This document shows, in pieces, positions 8,477 through 17,048 of a stretch of DNA of 64,000 nt. Source of the DNA: Haloplanus sp. HW8-1 (GTDB lineage Archaea > Halobacteriota > Halobacteria > Halobacteriales > Haloferacaceae); assembly GCF_023703795.1 (NCBI RefSeq), contig NZ_CP098518.1:3286001-3350000 (forward strand), given 5' to 3'. Made by a program: the position numbers and the translations under genes. Numbering within the stretch: the first letter of the stretch is position 1; every line of letters starts with the position of its first letter. The notes beneath the pieces were generated by a model. That model searched no databases and was not told where the DNA came from. It saw only the letters and a program-made list of their open reading frames with translations.

Positions 8477-9775
8477 ATGTACGACCGACTGAAGGGGTTC
8501 CGCGACTTCTACCCCGAGGAGATGGCCGCCCGGCGGGCGGTCGCCGACGTCTTGGAGGGGACGGCCCGCCGGTACGGGTTCCGGGAGATCGGCACCCCGG
8601 CGCTGGAGGCCGTCGATCTCTACACGGACAAGAGCGGCGAGGAGATCGTCGAGGAACTGTACGCCTTCGAGGACAGAGGGGGCCGCCACGTCGCCATGAC
8701 GCCGGAGTTGACGCCGACGGTGGCGCGGATGGTCGTCGCGAAGGGCCAGGAACTCCAGAAGCCGATCAAGTGGATGTCGACCCGGCCGTTCTGGCGGTAC
8801 GAGCAGGTCCAGCAGGGACGCTTCCGCGAGTTCTACCAGACCAACGTCGACGTCTTCGGGTCGGCCGACCCGACCGCCGACGCGGAGATCATCTCGTATG
8901 CGGCCGACGCGTTGACGACGCTCGGACTGACGGCGGGGGAGTTCGAGTTCCGCGTCTCCCACCGCGACATCCTCGGCGGCCTCCTCCGGGCGTTCGACGC
9001 CGACGTTGACGTCCGCGAAGCGATCCGCGCGGTCGACAAATCCGAGAAGATCGAGGCCGCGCAGTATTACGACCTGCTCCACGACGCCGGCCTCTCCTAC
9101 GGCCAGGCCGAGCAGTTCGACGAGTTGCTGTCGAGCGAGGACCTCGACGAACTCGTCGACTTCGCCGGCACCGACGACGTGGCGGCGGCCGTGGGGAACC
9201 TGCAGGCCGTCCTCGACGCCGCCGCCGACTTCGGCGTCCGCGAGCACTGTTCGGTCTCGCTGGAGACGGCCCGTGGCCTCGATTACTACACCGGCACCGT
9301 CTTCGAGTGTTTCGACACGCAGGGCGAGGTGTCCAGGGCCGTCTTCGGCGGCGGCCGGTACGACGACCTGATCGAGAGCTACGGCGGCCAGCCCACCCCG
9401 GCGGTGGGCGTCGCCCTCGGCCACGCCACGCTCTCCTTGCTCCTCGAACGGGCGGGCGTCTGGCCCGAGGAGGCGCTCACGACGGACTACTACGTCCTCT
9501 CGGTGGGCGACACCCGGGGGACGGCCGCGCGGGTGGCCCGCGACCTCAGGGATCGAGGCCACGTCGTCGAGACCGACCTCGCCGATCGGAGTTTCGGCGC
9601 GCAGATGTCCTACGCCGACGGCGTCAACGCCGAGACGGTCGTCATCGTCGGCGAACGGGACCTGGAGAACGGCGAGGTGACGATCAAGGCGATGGAAAGC
9701 GGCGACCAGACGACCGCACCCGTCGACGACTTCCCGGGCGAGCGCGACCGACCCACGTACGACGACTTCGTCTGA
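8477..9775 (+). CDS. hisS: Histidyl-tRNA synthetase
   Basis: 432 aa from ATG 8477 (MYDRLKGFRDFYPEE). Class II motifs are visible: motif 2 around RPFWRYEQVQQGRFREFYQ (ends at YEQVQQGRFREFYQ), the HisRS-specific ARGLDYYTGTVFE and GGGRYDDLI, then motif 3 GVALGHATLSLLLER. The C-terminal anticodon-binding domain covers about the last 90 residues. It charges tRNA-His in the cytoplasm. The length is normal. Confidence 0.97.
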   Translation: MYDRLKGFRDFYPEEMAARRAVADVLEGTARRYGFREIGTPALEAVDLYTDKSGEEIVEELYAFEDRGGRHVAMTPELTPTVARMVVAKGQELQKPIKWMSTRPFWRYEQVQQGRFREFYQTNVDVFGSADPTADAEIISYAADALTTLGLTAGEFEFRVSHRDILGGLLRAFDADVDVREAIRAVDKSEKIEAAQYYDLLHDAGLSYGQAEQFDELLSSEDLDELVDFAGTDDVAAAVGNLQAVLDAAADFGVREHCSVSLETARGLDYYTGTVFECFDTQGEVSRAVFGGGRYDDLIESYGGQPTPAVGVALGHATLSLLLERAGVWPEEALTTDYYVLSVGDTRGTAARVARDLRDRGHVVETDLADRSFGAQMSYADGVNAETVVIVGERDLENGEVTIKAMESGDQTTAPVDDFPGERDRPTYDDFV

Positions 9776-9893
9776 TACATTCGGGGCCCGGAAGCGGCGC
9801 TCCGTCGTTGCAGGGCCGGGATCGCCGCGCCTCCTCGTGACCGTCGCCGCGCCGCCCGACGCCCATTTGTACCGGGCGGCCGGAGTGTCGCCG

Positions 9894-10703
9894 ATGCCGA
9901 CGCGCGCCTTCCGTCTCGCCTACGACGGCCGCCCCTACTCGGGCTTCCAGCGACAGCCCGACGTACCGACCGTCGAGGACGTCCTTCTGGCCGCCCTGCG
10001 TGATCGCGACGTACTCGACGAGGGGCGGGACGTCCCGCCGGGCTACGCGGCCGCCGGGCGGACCGACGCCGGCGTCTCGGCGCTCGCCCAGACCGTCGCC
10101 TTCGAGGCGCCCGACTGGCTCTCGCCCGCCGCGCTGAACGGTGCGCTCCCCGCGACGGTCCGGGCGTGGGCACACGCCGACGTGCCCGACGGCTTTCATG
10201 CCACCCACGACGCCCGCCGTCGGACCTACCGCTATCACCTGTACGCGCCAGCCCTCGACGACGGCCGGGCGCGGGCGGCGCTCGACCGACTGTCCGGCGA
10301 GGGCGACTTCCATAACCTCACGACAGACGACAAGGGGACGGCTCGGCGTCTCGACGCAACCTGCGACCGCGACGGCGACTTCCTCGTCCTCACGCTGTCG
10401 GCGGGCGGGTTCGCCCGGCATATGGTCCGCCGGATCGCCGCTCTCGTCCGGGCGGTCGGCGCCGGCGAGAGCGACCTCGACCGCGTGGACCGGGTCCTCG
10501 GCCCGGACTCCCTCGACGGGCCGGCCGGGGTGCCCACCGCGCCGGCGACGCCGCTCGTCCTCGCGGACGTCACGTATCCGGGTGTCGATTTCACGGTCGA
10601 TCCGGACGCCGCCGAGAGCGCCCGCGAGGCCTTCGCGGACCGGCGGGTGGCGGCGCTGACCGCCGCGCGGGTCGGCGGCGACCTGTGTGACGGGATCGAG
10701 TGA
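9894..10703 (+). CDS. truA: tRNA pseudouridine(38-40) synthase
   Basis: 269 aa from ATG 9894. FRLAYDGRPYSGFQRQP at the N-terminus and the catalytic AAGRTDAGVSAL motif (Asp) identify TruA, which isomerises uridines in the tRNA anticodon stem-loop. FHATHDARRRTYRYHLY and GFARHMVRRI are further family blocks. CATTTGTACC at 9864-9873 sits about 27 bases before this ATG, which favours it over the in-frame start 19 codons upstream. Confidence 0.95.
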   Translation: MPTRAFRLAYDGRPYSGFQRQPDVPTVEDVLLAALRDRDVLDEGRDVPPGYAAAGRTDAGVSALAQTVAFEAPDWLSPAALNGALPATVRAWAHADVPDGFHATHDARRRTYRYHLYAPALDDGRARAALDRLSGEGDFHNLTTDDKGTARRLDATCDRDGDFLVLTLSAGGFARHMVRRIAALVRAVGAGESDLDRVDRVLGPDSLDGPAGVPTAPATPLVLADVTYPGVDFTVDPDAAESAREAFADRRVAALTAARVGGDLCDGIE

Positions 10704-10772
10704 GCGGAGCGGGGCAGAACGGGACCGGGTCTTCCCGACGAGCTAAAATCCCGGGGCCGTGTAGCAACCCCT

Positions 10773-11402
10773 ATGCCAGAGCGCACAGCCGTCGTACTCG
10801 CTGGCGGCCGGTCGACGCGGTTCGGCGACGCCGACAAGGCCGTCGCCGACCTCGCGGGGACGCCCATGATTCGACGGGTGGTCGACCGGGTCGCCCCCGC
10901 CGTCGACGCCGTCGTGATCAACTGCCGGGGCGCCCAGGTGCCGGCGATCCGGGAGGCGCTCGCCGGCGTGGCCGTCCCCGTCGCGTTCGCGGAGGACGAC
11001 TACCCCGACGAGGGGCCGATGGCGGGTATGGCGACGGGGCTCCGGGCCGTCGAGAGCGAGTACGCCTTCGTCGTCGCCTGCGACATGCCTTTCGTCGAGG
11101 CCGACTTCGTGGCGCACCTGTTCGAGCGCGCAGCGGGCCACGACGCCGCCGTTCCGCGGCCGGAGCAGTGGTTCGAGACCACGCACGCGGTCTACCGGGC
11201 GCCCGCGATGGCTGACGCCTGCGAGGCGGCCCTGTCGGCGGGCGAGGAGCGAATCGTCGCGCCACTGTTCGATCTGGACTTCGTCGTCGTCGACGCCGCG
11301 GCGGTACGGGAACACGGCCACCCCCGCACGTTCGAGAACTGCAACACGCGGGCGGACTTCGTCGACGCCGAGCGGCGGCTGGAGGAGTCTAGTAGCGATT
11401 GA
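10773..11402 (+). CDS. mobA: Molybdenum cofactor guanylyltransferase
   Basis: 209 aa. VVLAGGRSTRFGDADKA is the nucleotidyltransferase signature (LAGGxSxRxGxxK), and VVACDMPFVE carries the metal-binding Asp. MobA links GMP to molybdopterin. The gene ends ...SSSD-stop, and the AGC GAT TGA lies in the left terminal repeat of the inverted-repeat element at 11393-11463. It is convergent with yqeC, which suggests a molybdenum-related locus. Confidence 0.92.
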   Translation: MPERTAVVLAGGRSTRFGDADKAVADLAGTPMIRRVVDRVAPAVDAVVINCRGAQVPAIREALAGVAVPVAFAEDDYPDEGPMAGMATGLRAVESEYAFVVACDMPFVEADFVAHLFERAAGHDAAVPRPEQWFETTHAVYRAPAMADACEAALSAGEERIVAPLFDLDFVVVDAAAVREHGHPRTFENCNTRADFVDAERRLEESSSD

Positions 11403-11463
11403 AACTGGTTGCCCAGCCTATCGGACGCCGTACTGCGATCGGCTGTGTGACTCTCAATCGCTA
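11393..11463. repeat. 71-bp inverted-repeat element, copy 1
   Basis: Perfect 10-bp terminal inverted repeats TAGCGATTGA (11393-11402) and TCAATCGCTA (11454-11463) enclose a second stem, CAGCCTATCG (11414-11423) with CGATCGGCTG (11436-11445), 9 of 10 paired, and a 12-base loop GACGCCGTACTG. A related copy on the other strand is at 38954-39023. The mobA stop lies in the left arm and the yqeC stop in the right arm. Candidates are a MITE/PATE-like palindromic element, a bidirectional terminator, or a structured 3' UTR. Confidence 0.85.
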
Positions 11464-12191
11464 CGACGGTCGACCACGTCGACGACCGACGGGTCGGCCA
11501 TCCGCGCGAGGACGACCCGCGGCACGTCGGCACGCGCGTGGACGGCCGCCGCGATCTCGCGGCCCGTCGCCGCTAGGTCGTCGTCGTCGACCATGTTGAT
11601 CAGCGGAACGACCGTCGCCGTCGGCGGCACGCGCTTGTGCCCGCCCAGTCGGTGGGCGAGGACGGTCCCGACGTCCTCGGGGGTGATCGGCTCGCCGAGC
11701 GAACGACCGGTGAGGTCGGCCACCCGCTCCGGTCGATGGACGTTGTCGTCGGCGAGGGGGGCGCCGACGACCCGGGCGCTCGCGACGGGGATCACGGTGT
11801 CGGCGGTCGCGGGAATCTGTGGCTCGCGCTCGTTCGGTGCCTTCAGGAGCCGAGTTCGTGCCCCATCGGCTTTCGCCAGCACCGTTCCGTGGCCGGGCGT
11901 GGCCCGGATGGCGGTGACGGTCTCGCGGTCGTAGCCGAGGTAGCGATCCGACCGTTCCCGTTCGGGGACGAGTCCGAGCGGCCACTCGGTCGCGTCGCGG
12001 AGTGTGCCCACGGGGTCGCGCGTGACGCGCACGTCGGCGACGTGGTCGTCGAAGATGGGGATGCGAACCGTCGCGGTCACGACGGCCCGCTCCAGCCGGT
12101 CCGCGAGGGCGTACAGCGTCGTCTTCTTGCCGCCGGCGCCGACGACGCAGACGAGTTTCGCGTCCGCCGACAGCGCCTCGATGAGATCCAT
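11454..12191 (-). CDS. yqeC: YqeC-like selenium/molybdenum cofactor protein
   Basis: 245 aa. CVVGAGGKKTTLYALAD is a P-loop (GxxGxKT), and KADGARTRLLKAP plus TVVPLINMVDD are typical of the YqeC family, linked to selenium-dependent molybdenum hydroxylases. A role in molybdoenzyme cofactor insertion or modification is inferred from the family and from convergent mobA. The stop TGA (AGC GAT TGA) lies in the right terminal repeat of the 11393-11463 element. No selenium genes such as selD are evident here. Confidence 0.82.
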   Translation of the reverse strand: MDLIEALSADAKLVCVVGAGGKKTTLYALADRLERAVVTATVRIPIFDDHVADVRVTRDPVGTLRDATEWPLGLVPERERSDRYLGYDRETVTAIRATPGHGTVLAKADGARTRLLKAPNEREPQIPATADTVIPVASARVVGAPLADDNVHRPERVADLTGRSLGEPITPEDVGTVLAHRLGGHKRVPPTATVVPLINMVDDDDLAATGREIAAAVHARADVPRVVLARMADPSVVDVVDRRSD

Positions 12192-12244
12192 GACCCCCGG
12201 TTTCGCGTCCAGTCACTTCGGCGTATCGACGGTGGCGGCGACGG

Positions 12245-12844
12245 CTACGGCGACCCGTCGCGGCCACGGACCACCGTCTGCTCGTGGGCGGGGAACACCG
12301 CGTCGACGGCGTCGTCGCCCTCGCGGTCGGCGAGCAGCGTCCGGAGTTCGGCCTCGTAGTCGGCCTGGGGGACCGCCTCGCTCGGCCCGGAGACCACGTC
12401 GAGGTGTGCGTCGACGAGGCGGTCGACCGCACCCCGCCCGAGTCCGGCCAGCGGAGCGAGGTAGTCGACGTCGTGGCGGTCTTCGAGGCTCTGGGCCGTC
12501 GCCCGCGAAACCGTCGGGACCCGGTCGTCTCGGCGGGTGCCGTCGGCGACCGCGGTCACGTCGAGGGCAGCGGCGCGTTCGAGCGCGTGCTCGTGGACGG
12601 ACTGGATGCCGTGGCGGGGATAGCCGTCCGCGACCATCCGGTCGACCGCCTCGACGGCCACGGCGCGATCCAGGTCGAGGGTCCGGAAGGGGAGGTCGAG
12701 TCGGGCGGCCGCCCGACTGGCGTGGCGCCAGTCCGAGCCGATCCCGAACGTGCCGGTGACGAGCCGGACCTCGTAGAACCGGTCGAGCCAGAGCGCCGCG
12801 AGCGCCGAATCCTTCCCCCCGCTGAACAGGAGGGCGGCGTCCAC
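12245..12844 (-). CDS. PP-loop (N-type ATP pyrophosphatase) superfamily protein
   Basis: 199 aa from GTG 12844. LLFSGGKDSALAAL at the N-terminus is the SGGxDS PP-loop, which adenylates substrates in tRNA-modifying and amidotransferase enzymes. DGTRRDDRVPT is a second conserved block. The substrate is not known. The GTG overlaps the TAG of the PDCD5 gene by one base (TAGTG), implying translational coupling and a shared transcript. It is shorter than most tRNA-thiolation enzymes and lacks obvious Cys pairs. Confidence 0.8.
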   Translation of the reverse strand: MDAALLFSGGKDSALAALWLDRFYEVRLVTGTFGIGSDWRHASRAAARLDLPFRTLDLDRAVAVEAVDRMVADGYPRHGIQSVHEHALERAAALDVTAVADGTRRDDRVPTVSRATAQSLEDRHDVDYLAPLAGLGRGAVDRLVDAHLDVVSGPSEAVPQADYEAELRTLLADREGDDAVDAVFPAHEQTVVRGRDGSP

Positions 12845-13203
12845 TATCGACGGCGGATGTCGAAGCTCTTGTCCGGAGTCAGTTCCTTCAGCAGTTTTCG
12901 CATCTGGTCTTCGTCGATGCGGTCCTGGATGCGACCGCTCTGGGCGAGGGCGACGACCTGCTGTTCGACCTTGTCGGCGACTTCGGGTTTCGACATCTGG
13001 ACGGCGTTGAGTCGCTGGCGCGCGCCGTCTGTGAGGTGCTGTTTCAGGAGCGCCTGTTTCTGGGCTTCGGCCTGCTCCTGGGCGGCCTGCTGGGCCTCGG
13101 CTCGCTCGCCCCCGGCGCCGCCCTCTTGGGCCTGCTCTTTGAGTTCCTGCATCTTCTGCTGGCGAAGCTCTTCGAGTCGTTCGTCGTCGGGGTTTCCACT
13201 CAT
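12844..13203 (-). CDS. PDCD5-related DNA-binding protein
   Basis: 119 aa. An acidic, Gln- and Ala-rich coiled-coil N-terminus (about residues 8-50) precedes a helical core with [18 protein letters not shown] and [21 protein letters not shown] (first part [12 protein letters not shown]), then LLKELTPDK. This matches archaeal PDCD5/TFAR19-like proteins, which bind nucleic acid or chaperonin. It follows rps19e with 50 bases between them, a common archaeal arrangement. Confidence 0.93.
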   Translation of the reverse strand: MSGNPDDERLEELRQQKMQELKEQAQEGGAGGERAEAQQAAQEQAEAQKQALLKQHLTDGARQRLNAVQMSKPEVADKVEQQVVALAQSGRIQDRIDEDQMRKLLKELTPDKSFDIRRR

Positions 13204-13253
13204 GGATATGAATTCCGTCGAAACGGTGAAAACGATTTCGGAGGGTCGGGCGC

Positions 13254-13709
13254 TCAGGCGTACTTCTCGAGTTCGGGGCGGTCGAGGTCGTCGAGCACGT
13301 CCGCGGCGACCTCGTCGAGGAAGCTCTGTCCCTCGGGCGTGACGACGCGACCCTCACCCTGTGCGGTCGCGATCAGGTCCTCCTCTTCGAGCTGCTGGAG
13401 GATCGTCCGGATGATGTTCTTGCTCCCGGGCTCGGTGTGTTTGGCGGCGACACGGTAGCGGGTCGACCCCTGCTTGCGGTCGCCGTAGGCAGTCGAGAGA
13501 CGGTCGACGCCGACGGGGCCGTCGACGGCGACCTTTCGGAGGAGACTCGCGGCGCGGACGTCCCAGAAGTCGTCCTGTTGGGGGGGGAGTTCCTTGCTCG
13601 ACCCCGTCTTGGCGTAGTTCACCCAGTCGGGCTCCTCGGTGCGGTCGGCGAGCCGGTCGGCGAGCTCGTCGATGAGCGCGTCCGCCGGCACGTCGTAGAG
13701 AGTTACCAT
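13254..13709 (-). CDS. rps19e: 30S ribosomal protein S19e
   Basis: 151 aa from ATG 13709 ([13 protein letters not shown]). [37 protein letters not shown] (core [11 protein letters not shown]) and QLEEEDLI are the S19e winged-helix blocks. It is an archaeal/eukaryotic small-subunit protein without a bacterial homologue. The start is fixed by the TTTAAA promoter at 13735-13740, 27 bases upstream. It heads the PDCD5/PP-loop cluster. Confidence 0.96.
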   Translation of the reverse strand: MVTLYDVPADALIDELADRLADRTEEPDWVNYAKTGSSKELPPQQDDFWDVRAASLLRKVAVDGPVGVDRLSTAYGDRKQGSTRYRVAAKHTEPGSKNIIRTILQQLEEEDLIATAQGEGRVVTPEGQSFLDEVAADVLDDLDRPELEKYA

Positions 13710-13733
13710 TGGCGCAGGATTCCCGTGGACGGC

Positions 13734-13741
13734 GTTTAAAC
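13734..13741 (-). promoter_or_regulatory. rps19e: TATA element of rps19e
   Basis: GTTTAAAC, itself palindromic, is centred about 28 bases before ATG 13709 on the minus strand. Confidence 0.6.
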
Positions 13742-13809
13742 CCATCGTATTCGGTGCGCGATCGGGTGGCTCGTCGGAGGCGAAGGGGTCCGGAGTCGGC
13801 TCCCGTCGG

Positions 13810-14850
13810 CTACGGGACGGGATCCGACCGGAGGCCGACTACACCGGTCACGAGGCCGCCCAGTACCGTCGGCGTCCAGTAGATCATCCCACGGAAGACG
13901 ACGACGGCCGCGAGCGCGACTGGCTCGGTGACCGCCGGGAGCGGCGCCGCCACGAGGAGGACGACCAGCACGCTCTCGATGCCGCCGGCGCCGCCGGGGA
14001 GGGGGGTCACGCCCGCGATGGCCCCGATTGGGACGACGAAGAGCGCGACCGACAGGGGGATGGGCGTCCCGATGGCCCGGAAGGCGAGCCACAGGCCGAG
14101 CATCTGGCAGAACCAGCCGATCGAGGAGAACGCGAGTGCGATCGCGAGCCCCCGGGGATTCGCGGCCACGCGCTCGATGGCGCGAAAGAACCCGTTGATC
14201 CGGCGTTCGATGCCGCCGACCGTGGGAACCGGAACGCGAGGGACGTGACGCGCCACCCGTCGAACGGCCGGCGTGAGGACGCCTACGATCCGGGCCTCCA
14301 GCCGATAGCGACGCTGCCAGCCGAGATAGACCAGCGCCGGCACGCCGACGGCAAGCCCGATCACCGCCACCAGGGCGAGTTCGAGTCGGCTGTTCGTGCC
14401 GAACGCCGTCTCGGTGACGAAGTAGCCGACCCCGACGAGCGCGATGGTGATGGAGGGGACGAAATTGAGCGTGTCGACGCTCGCGATGGCGGCCAACCCC
14501 GTCTCGTACTCGGTGTCGGCGACCCGCGAGATGAGCAGGGCGGTGATCGGCTCGCCGCCCGCCTGCCCGAAAGGGGTGACGTTGTTCGAGAACATCGCTC
14601 CCGTGAACACGAACAGCGCTTCGGGCACCGTCAGCGACACCCCGAGCACGTCGAGGACGACCCGGAGGGCGAGGCCCCAGGCCGCCAGCCACCCGAGCGT
14701 CACGAGGAAGACGAGGCCGACGAGTCGGAGGTCGGCACCCGAGAGCGTCGAGAGAAGGTCGTCGACGCCGACGAGTGAAAAGAGGACGGCGAAGACGACG
14801 AGCGCGCCGACAAAACCCAGGACGGTCGCCCGAATGCGTCCGCCAGCCAT
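13810..14850 (-). CDS. UPF0104 / lysylphosphatidylglycerol-synthase TM-type flippase-like protein
   Basis: 346 aa from ATG 14850, about eight membrane helices. FTGAMFSNNVTPFGQAGGEP and GVTPLPGGAGGIE are signatures of the LPG synthase TM region / UPF0104 family. Members are proposed lipid or lipid-sugar handling proteins in the cytoplasmic membrane. There is no aminoacyl-transfer domain. CATTAA at 14875-14880 gives the promoter spacing for ATG 14850 rather than the ATG at 14877. Confidence 0.88.
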   Translation of the reverse strand: MAGGRIRATVLGFVGALVVFAVLFSLVGVDDLLSTLSGADLRLVGLVFLVTLGWLAAWGLALRVVLDVLGVSLTVPEALFVFTGAMFSNNVTPFGQAGGEPITALLISRVADTEYETGLAAIASVDTLNFVPSITIALVGVGYFVTETAFGTNSRLELALVAVIGLAVGVPALVYLGWQRRYRLEARIVGVLTPAVRRVARHVPRVPVPTVGGIERRINGFFRAIERVAANPRGLAIALAFSSIGWFCQMLGLWLAFRAIGTPIPLSVALFVVPIGAIAGVTPLPGGAGGIESVLVVLLVAAPLPAVTEPVALAAVVVFRGMIYWTPTVLGGLVTGVVGLRSDPVP

Positions 14851-14945
14851 ACGTCCTTCGAGGGCTAGCCGACGCATTAACCCACCGGATCGGCGTCGGT
14901 CCCGGCCCCGGCACCGTTTTTGGTTCGCGGCCGCGAACGGCGGTC

Positions 14946-15815
14946 ATGGACGAACGGAGCGCGCTGGCCGCCCTCGCCCGGACCGTCGACGGCGCGGGCG
15001 ACGACGCGGCAGTGATCGACGGGCTGGTCTTGACGACGGACATGCTCCACGAACGGACCGACTTTCCGGCGGGAGTGAGCCGATACACGGCCGGCTGGCG
15101 GGCGATCGGGGCGTCGCTCTCCGACGTGGCGGCCATGGGTGGCGAGGCGACGGCGGCCGTCGCGGCCTACGGGGCCCCGGCGTTCGATCCCGACGAGATC
15201 GACGCGTTCGTCGGTGGCGCGACCGACGTCTGCGAGACGGTCGGCGCCCGGTACGTCGGCGGCGACCTCGACGATCACGACGAGTTCACCGTCGCGGGCG
15301 CGGTCGTGGGTCGCGTCGCGGATCCGGTCTACCGGCACGGGGCCACTCCCGGCGACGGCGTCTACGTGACCGGCACGCTCGGCCGGACGGCCGCCGCGAT
15401 CCGCGAGTTCGCGGCCGGGAACGCGGACCGGGGGAACGCGCTCTTCCGGTTCGAACCGCGGGTGGCGGCCGGGCGGGCGCTGGTGTCCGTCGCCACGGCG
15501 ATGATGGACTCCTCGGACGGACTGGCTCGCTCGCTTCACCAGCTCGCGGCGGCGAGCGACTGCGGGTTCGACGTCTCGTGGGACCGCCTGCCGGTCGACG
15601 AGAGCGTCGACGCCGTCGCGGACACCGGGACGGAACGCCGGGAGCTGGCGACCTTCTTCGGCGAGGACTTCGAACTCGTGTTCACCGCGCCGCCGGCAGA
15701 GTTGGAGGCGGTGCGAGACTCGGTGTCGGTCCCCGTCACCCGGATCGGCCGGGTGACGACGGCCGACGTCGTCGCCGACGGCGAGGCGCTGCCGGATCGC
15801 GGGTACGGCCACTAA
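14946..15815 (+). CDS. thiL: Thiamine-monophosphate kinase
   Basis: 289 aa from ATG 14946. GAGDDAAVI is the GDDxA nucleotide/metal motif, followed by TTDMLHERTDFP, GWRAIGASLSDVAAMGG and MDSSDGLARSLHQL, all typical of ThiL in the AIR synthase superfamily. It makes thiamine diphosphate. The N-terminus is slightly short, starting directly before DERSALAALAR. The stop overlaps the convergent protease stop by four bases. Confidence 0.93.
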   Translation: MDERSALAALARTVDGAGDDAAVIDGLVLTTDMLHERTDFPAGVSRYTAGWRAIGASLSDVAAMGGEATAAVAAYGAPAFDPDEIDAFVGGATDVCETVGARYVGGDLDDHDEFTVAGAVVGRVADPVYRHGATPGDGVYVTGTLGRTAAAIREFAAGNADRGNALFRFEPRVAAGRALVSVATAMMDSSDGLARSLHQLAAASDCGFDVSWDRLPVDESVDAVADTGTERRELATFFGEDFELVFTAPPAELEAVRDSVSVPVTRIGRVTTADVVADGEALPDRGYGH

Positions 15816-16939
15816 CCGAGCAACTGGATGGGGACGAGCAGGAAGCAGAGCGCGCCGAGGGCGAAGGTGACCATTCCGAGGAGCTGTCGCTTCCAGCCGA
15901 TCGGCGTCTCGTCCGCGGGGTTCGCGGGGCCGTTGTACGCGATGACGGTCGCGAATAGGCCCCAGACGGCCCACAGACCGACGGACTCGTTGACCCCGAG
16001 GTCACGGACGTAGTAGAGGTAGGCCGCCAGGGAGAACAGACCGAGAGGCACGAGCGAGGCGAGCGTCTCTTGGCGGCGGCCGAGCATCGCTCGGACCATG
16101 TGTCCGCCGTCCAGTTGCCCGACCGGGAGTAGGTTGAGGACGGTGAAGAACATCCCCACCCAGCCGCCGATGATGACCGGGTGGACCGTCTTGGTCGGAT
16201 CGGCGTAGCTGGTCGGCCGATCGAGCGCCCGAGCGATCAAATCGAGCAGCGGCGGATTGTTGAAGATGATGATCCGCCCGGGCGCCTCGACGACCCGCGA
16301 CGGGATGGTCATCGGGTCGAGCGAGAGACCGACAGCGGTCACGACGACGGTCGCAGCGAGGCCGGCGAGCGGGCCGGCGACACCGATATCGAACAGCGTC
16401 TTTCGGTCGGGCATCCGTCCGCGCATCCGGATGATGGCACCGAGCGTCCCGAACGGGACGATGAAGGGGATGAGATACGGCAGGGAGACGTCGACGCCGT
16501 GATATCGACCGACGAGGTAATGTCCCAGTTCGTGGGTCGTCAACACCCCGAGGACCGCGGCGGTGAAGGGCCACGCCCGCAGGGCGAGCAGCGGGTTGGC
16601 TGCGAGTTCGGACGGGGGAATGTAGTACCACGCCACGGCGCCGACGACGAGCGTCGAGAGCACCGTCGCGACGAAGAGGGCGACGTTCGTCCACGGGACG
16701 CCGTCGATACGGCCGTCGGCGGGGGTGGCGACGACGACCGTCTCCCACGGTTCGCGGCCCGCCTCCAGATCCAATCGGTAGCCCGCACGGCGGAACGGCT
16801 CCCGGAGTTCGTCGACCAGCGATCGCTTCGGGACCAGTGGCTCGCCGTAGTAACGAACGCTGTCGCCGTCGCGGTCGGTTTCACGGACGTAAAACACCGC
16901 TTCGAGGGCATCGGACGGTGGCCCGTCGACTCCGTCCAT
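15812..16939 (-). CDS. Site-2 protease (M50) family membrane metalloprotease
   Basis: 375 aa from ATG 16939 (a GTG one codon upstream is possible). An N-terminal soluble region of about 80 residues precedes about seven helices. TTHELGHYLVGRYHGVDVSLPY gives the zinc site HExxH (HELGH), and NLLPVGQLDGGH gives the third ligand. It cleaves membrane proteins in regulated intramembrane proteolysis; the substrate is unknown. A TTTTATAC promoter at 16964-16971 fits the start. Confidence 0.92.
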   Translation of the reverse strand: MDGVDGPPSDALEAVFYVRETDRDGDSVRYYGEPLVPKRSLVDELREPFRRAGYRLDLEAGREPWETVVVATPADGRIDGVPWTNVALFVATVLSTLVVGAVAWYYIPPSELAANPLLALRAWPFTAAVLGVLTTHELGHYLVGRYHGVDVSLPYLIPFIVPFGTLGAIIRMRGRMPDRKTLFDIGVAGPLAGLAATVVVTAVGLSLDPMTIPSRVVEAPGRIIIFNNPPLLDLIARALDRPTSYADPTKTVHPVIIGGWVGMFFTVLNLLPVGQLDGGHMVRAMLGRRQETLASLVPLGLFSLAAYLYYVRDLGVNESVGLWAVWGLFATVIAYNGPANPADETPIGWKRQLLGMVTFALGALCFLLVPIQLLG

Positions 16940-16963
16940 CACGACCGGGTAAGACGTTCGACG

Positions 16964-16971
16964 GTATAAAA
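16964..16971 (-). promoter_or_regulatory. TATA box of the site-2 protease gene
   Basis: TTTTATAC on the minus strand, about 28 bases upstream of ATG 16939. Confidence 0.65.
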
Positions 16972-17048
16972 CCCGTGACGGCGAGGCAGGACGGGGCGGC
17001 GAGAAGACGGGACGGGGCGGTGGTGGCGCAGCGGGGACAGGGGACCGA

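Noticed and set aside
7400-9562. Minus-strand open frame of about 720 codons across the AEC transporter and hisS
   Set aside because: hisS on the other strand has complete class II motifs; the long frame is low-complexity and crosses gene borders.
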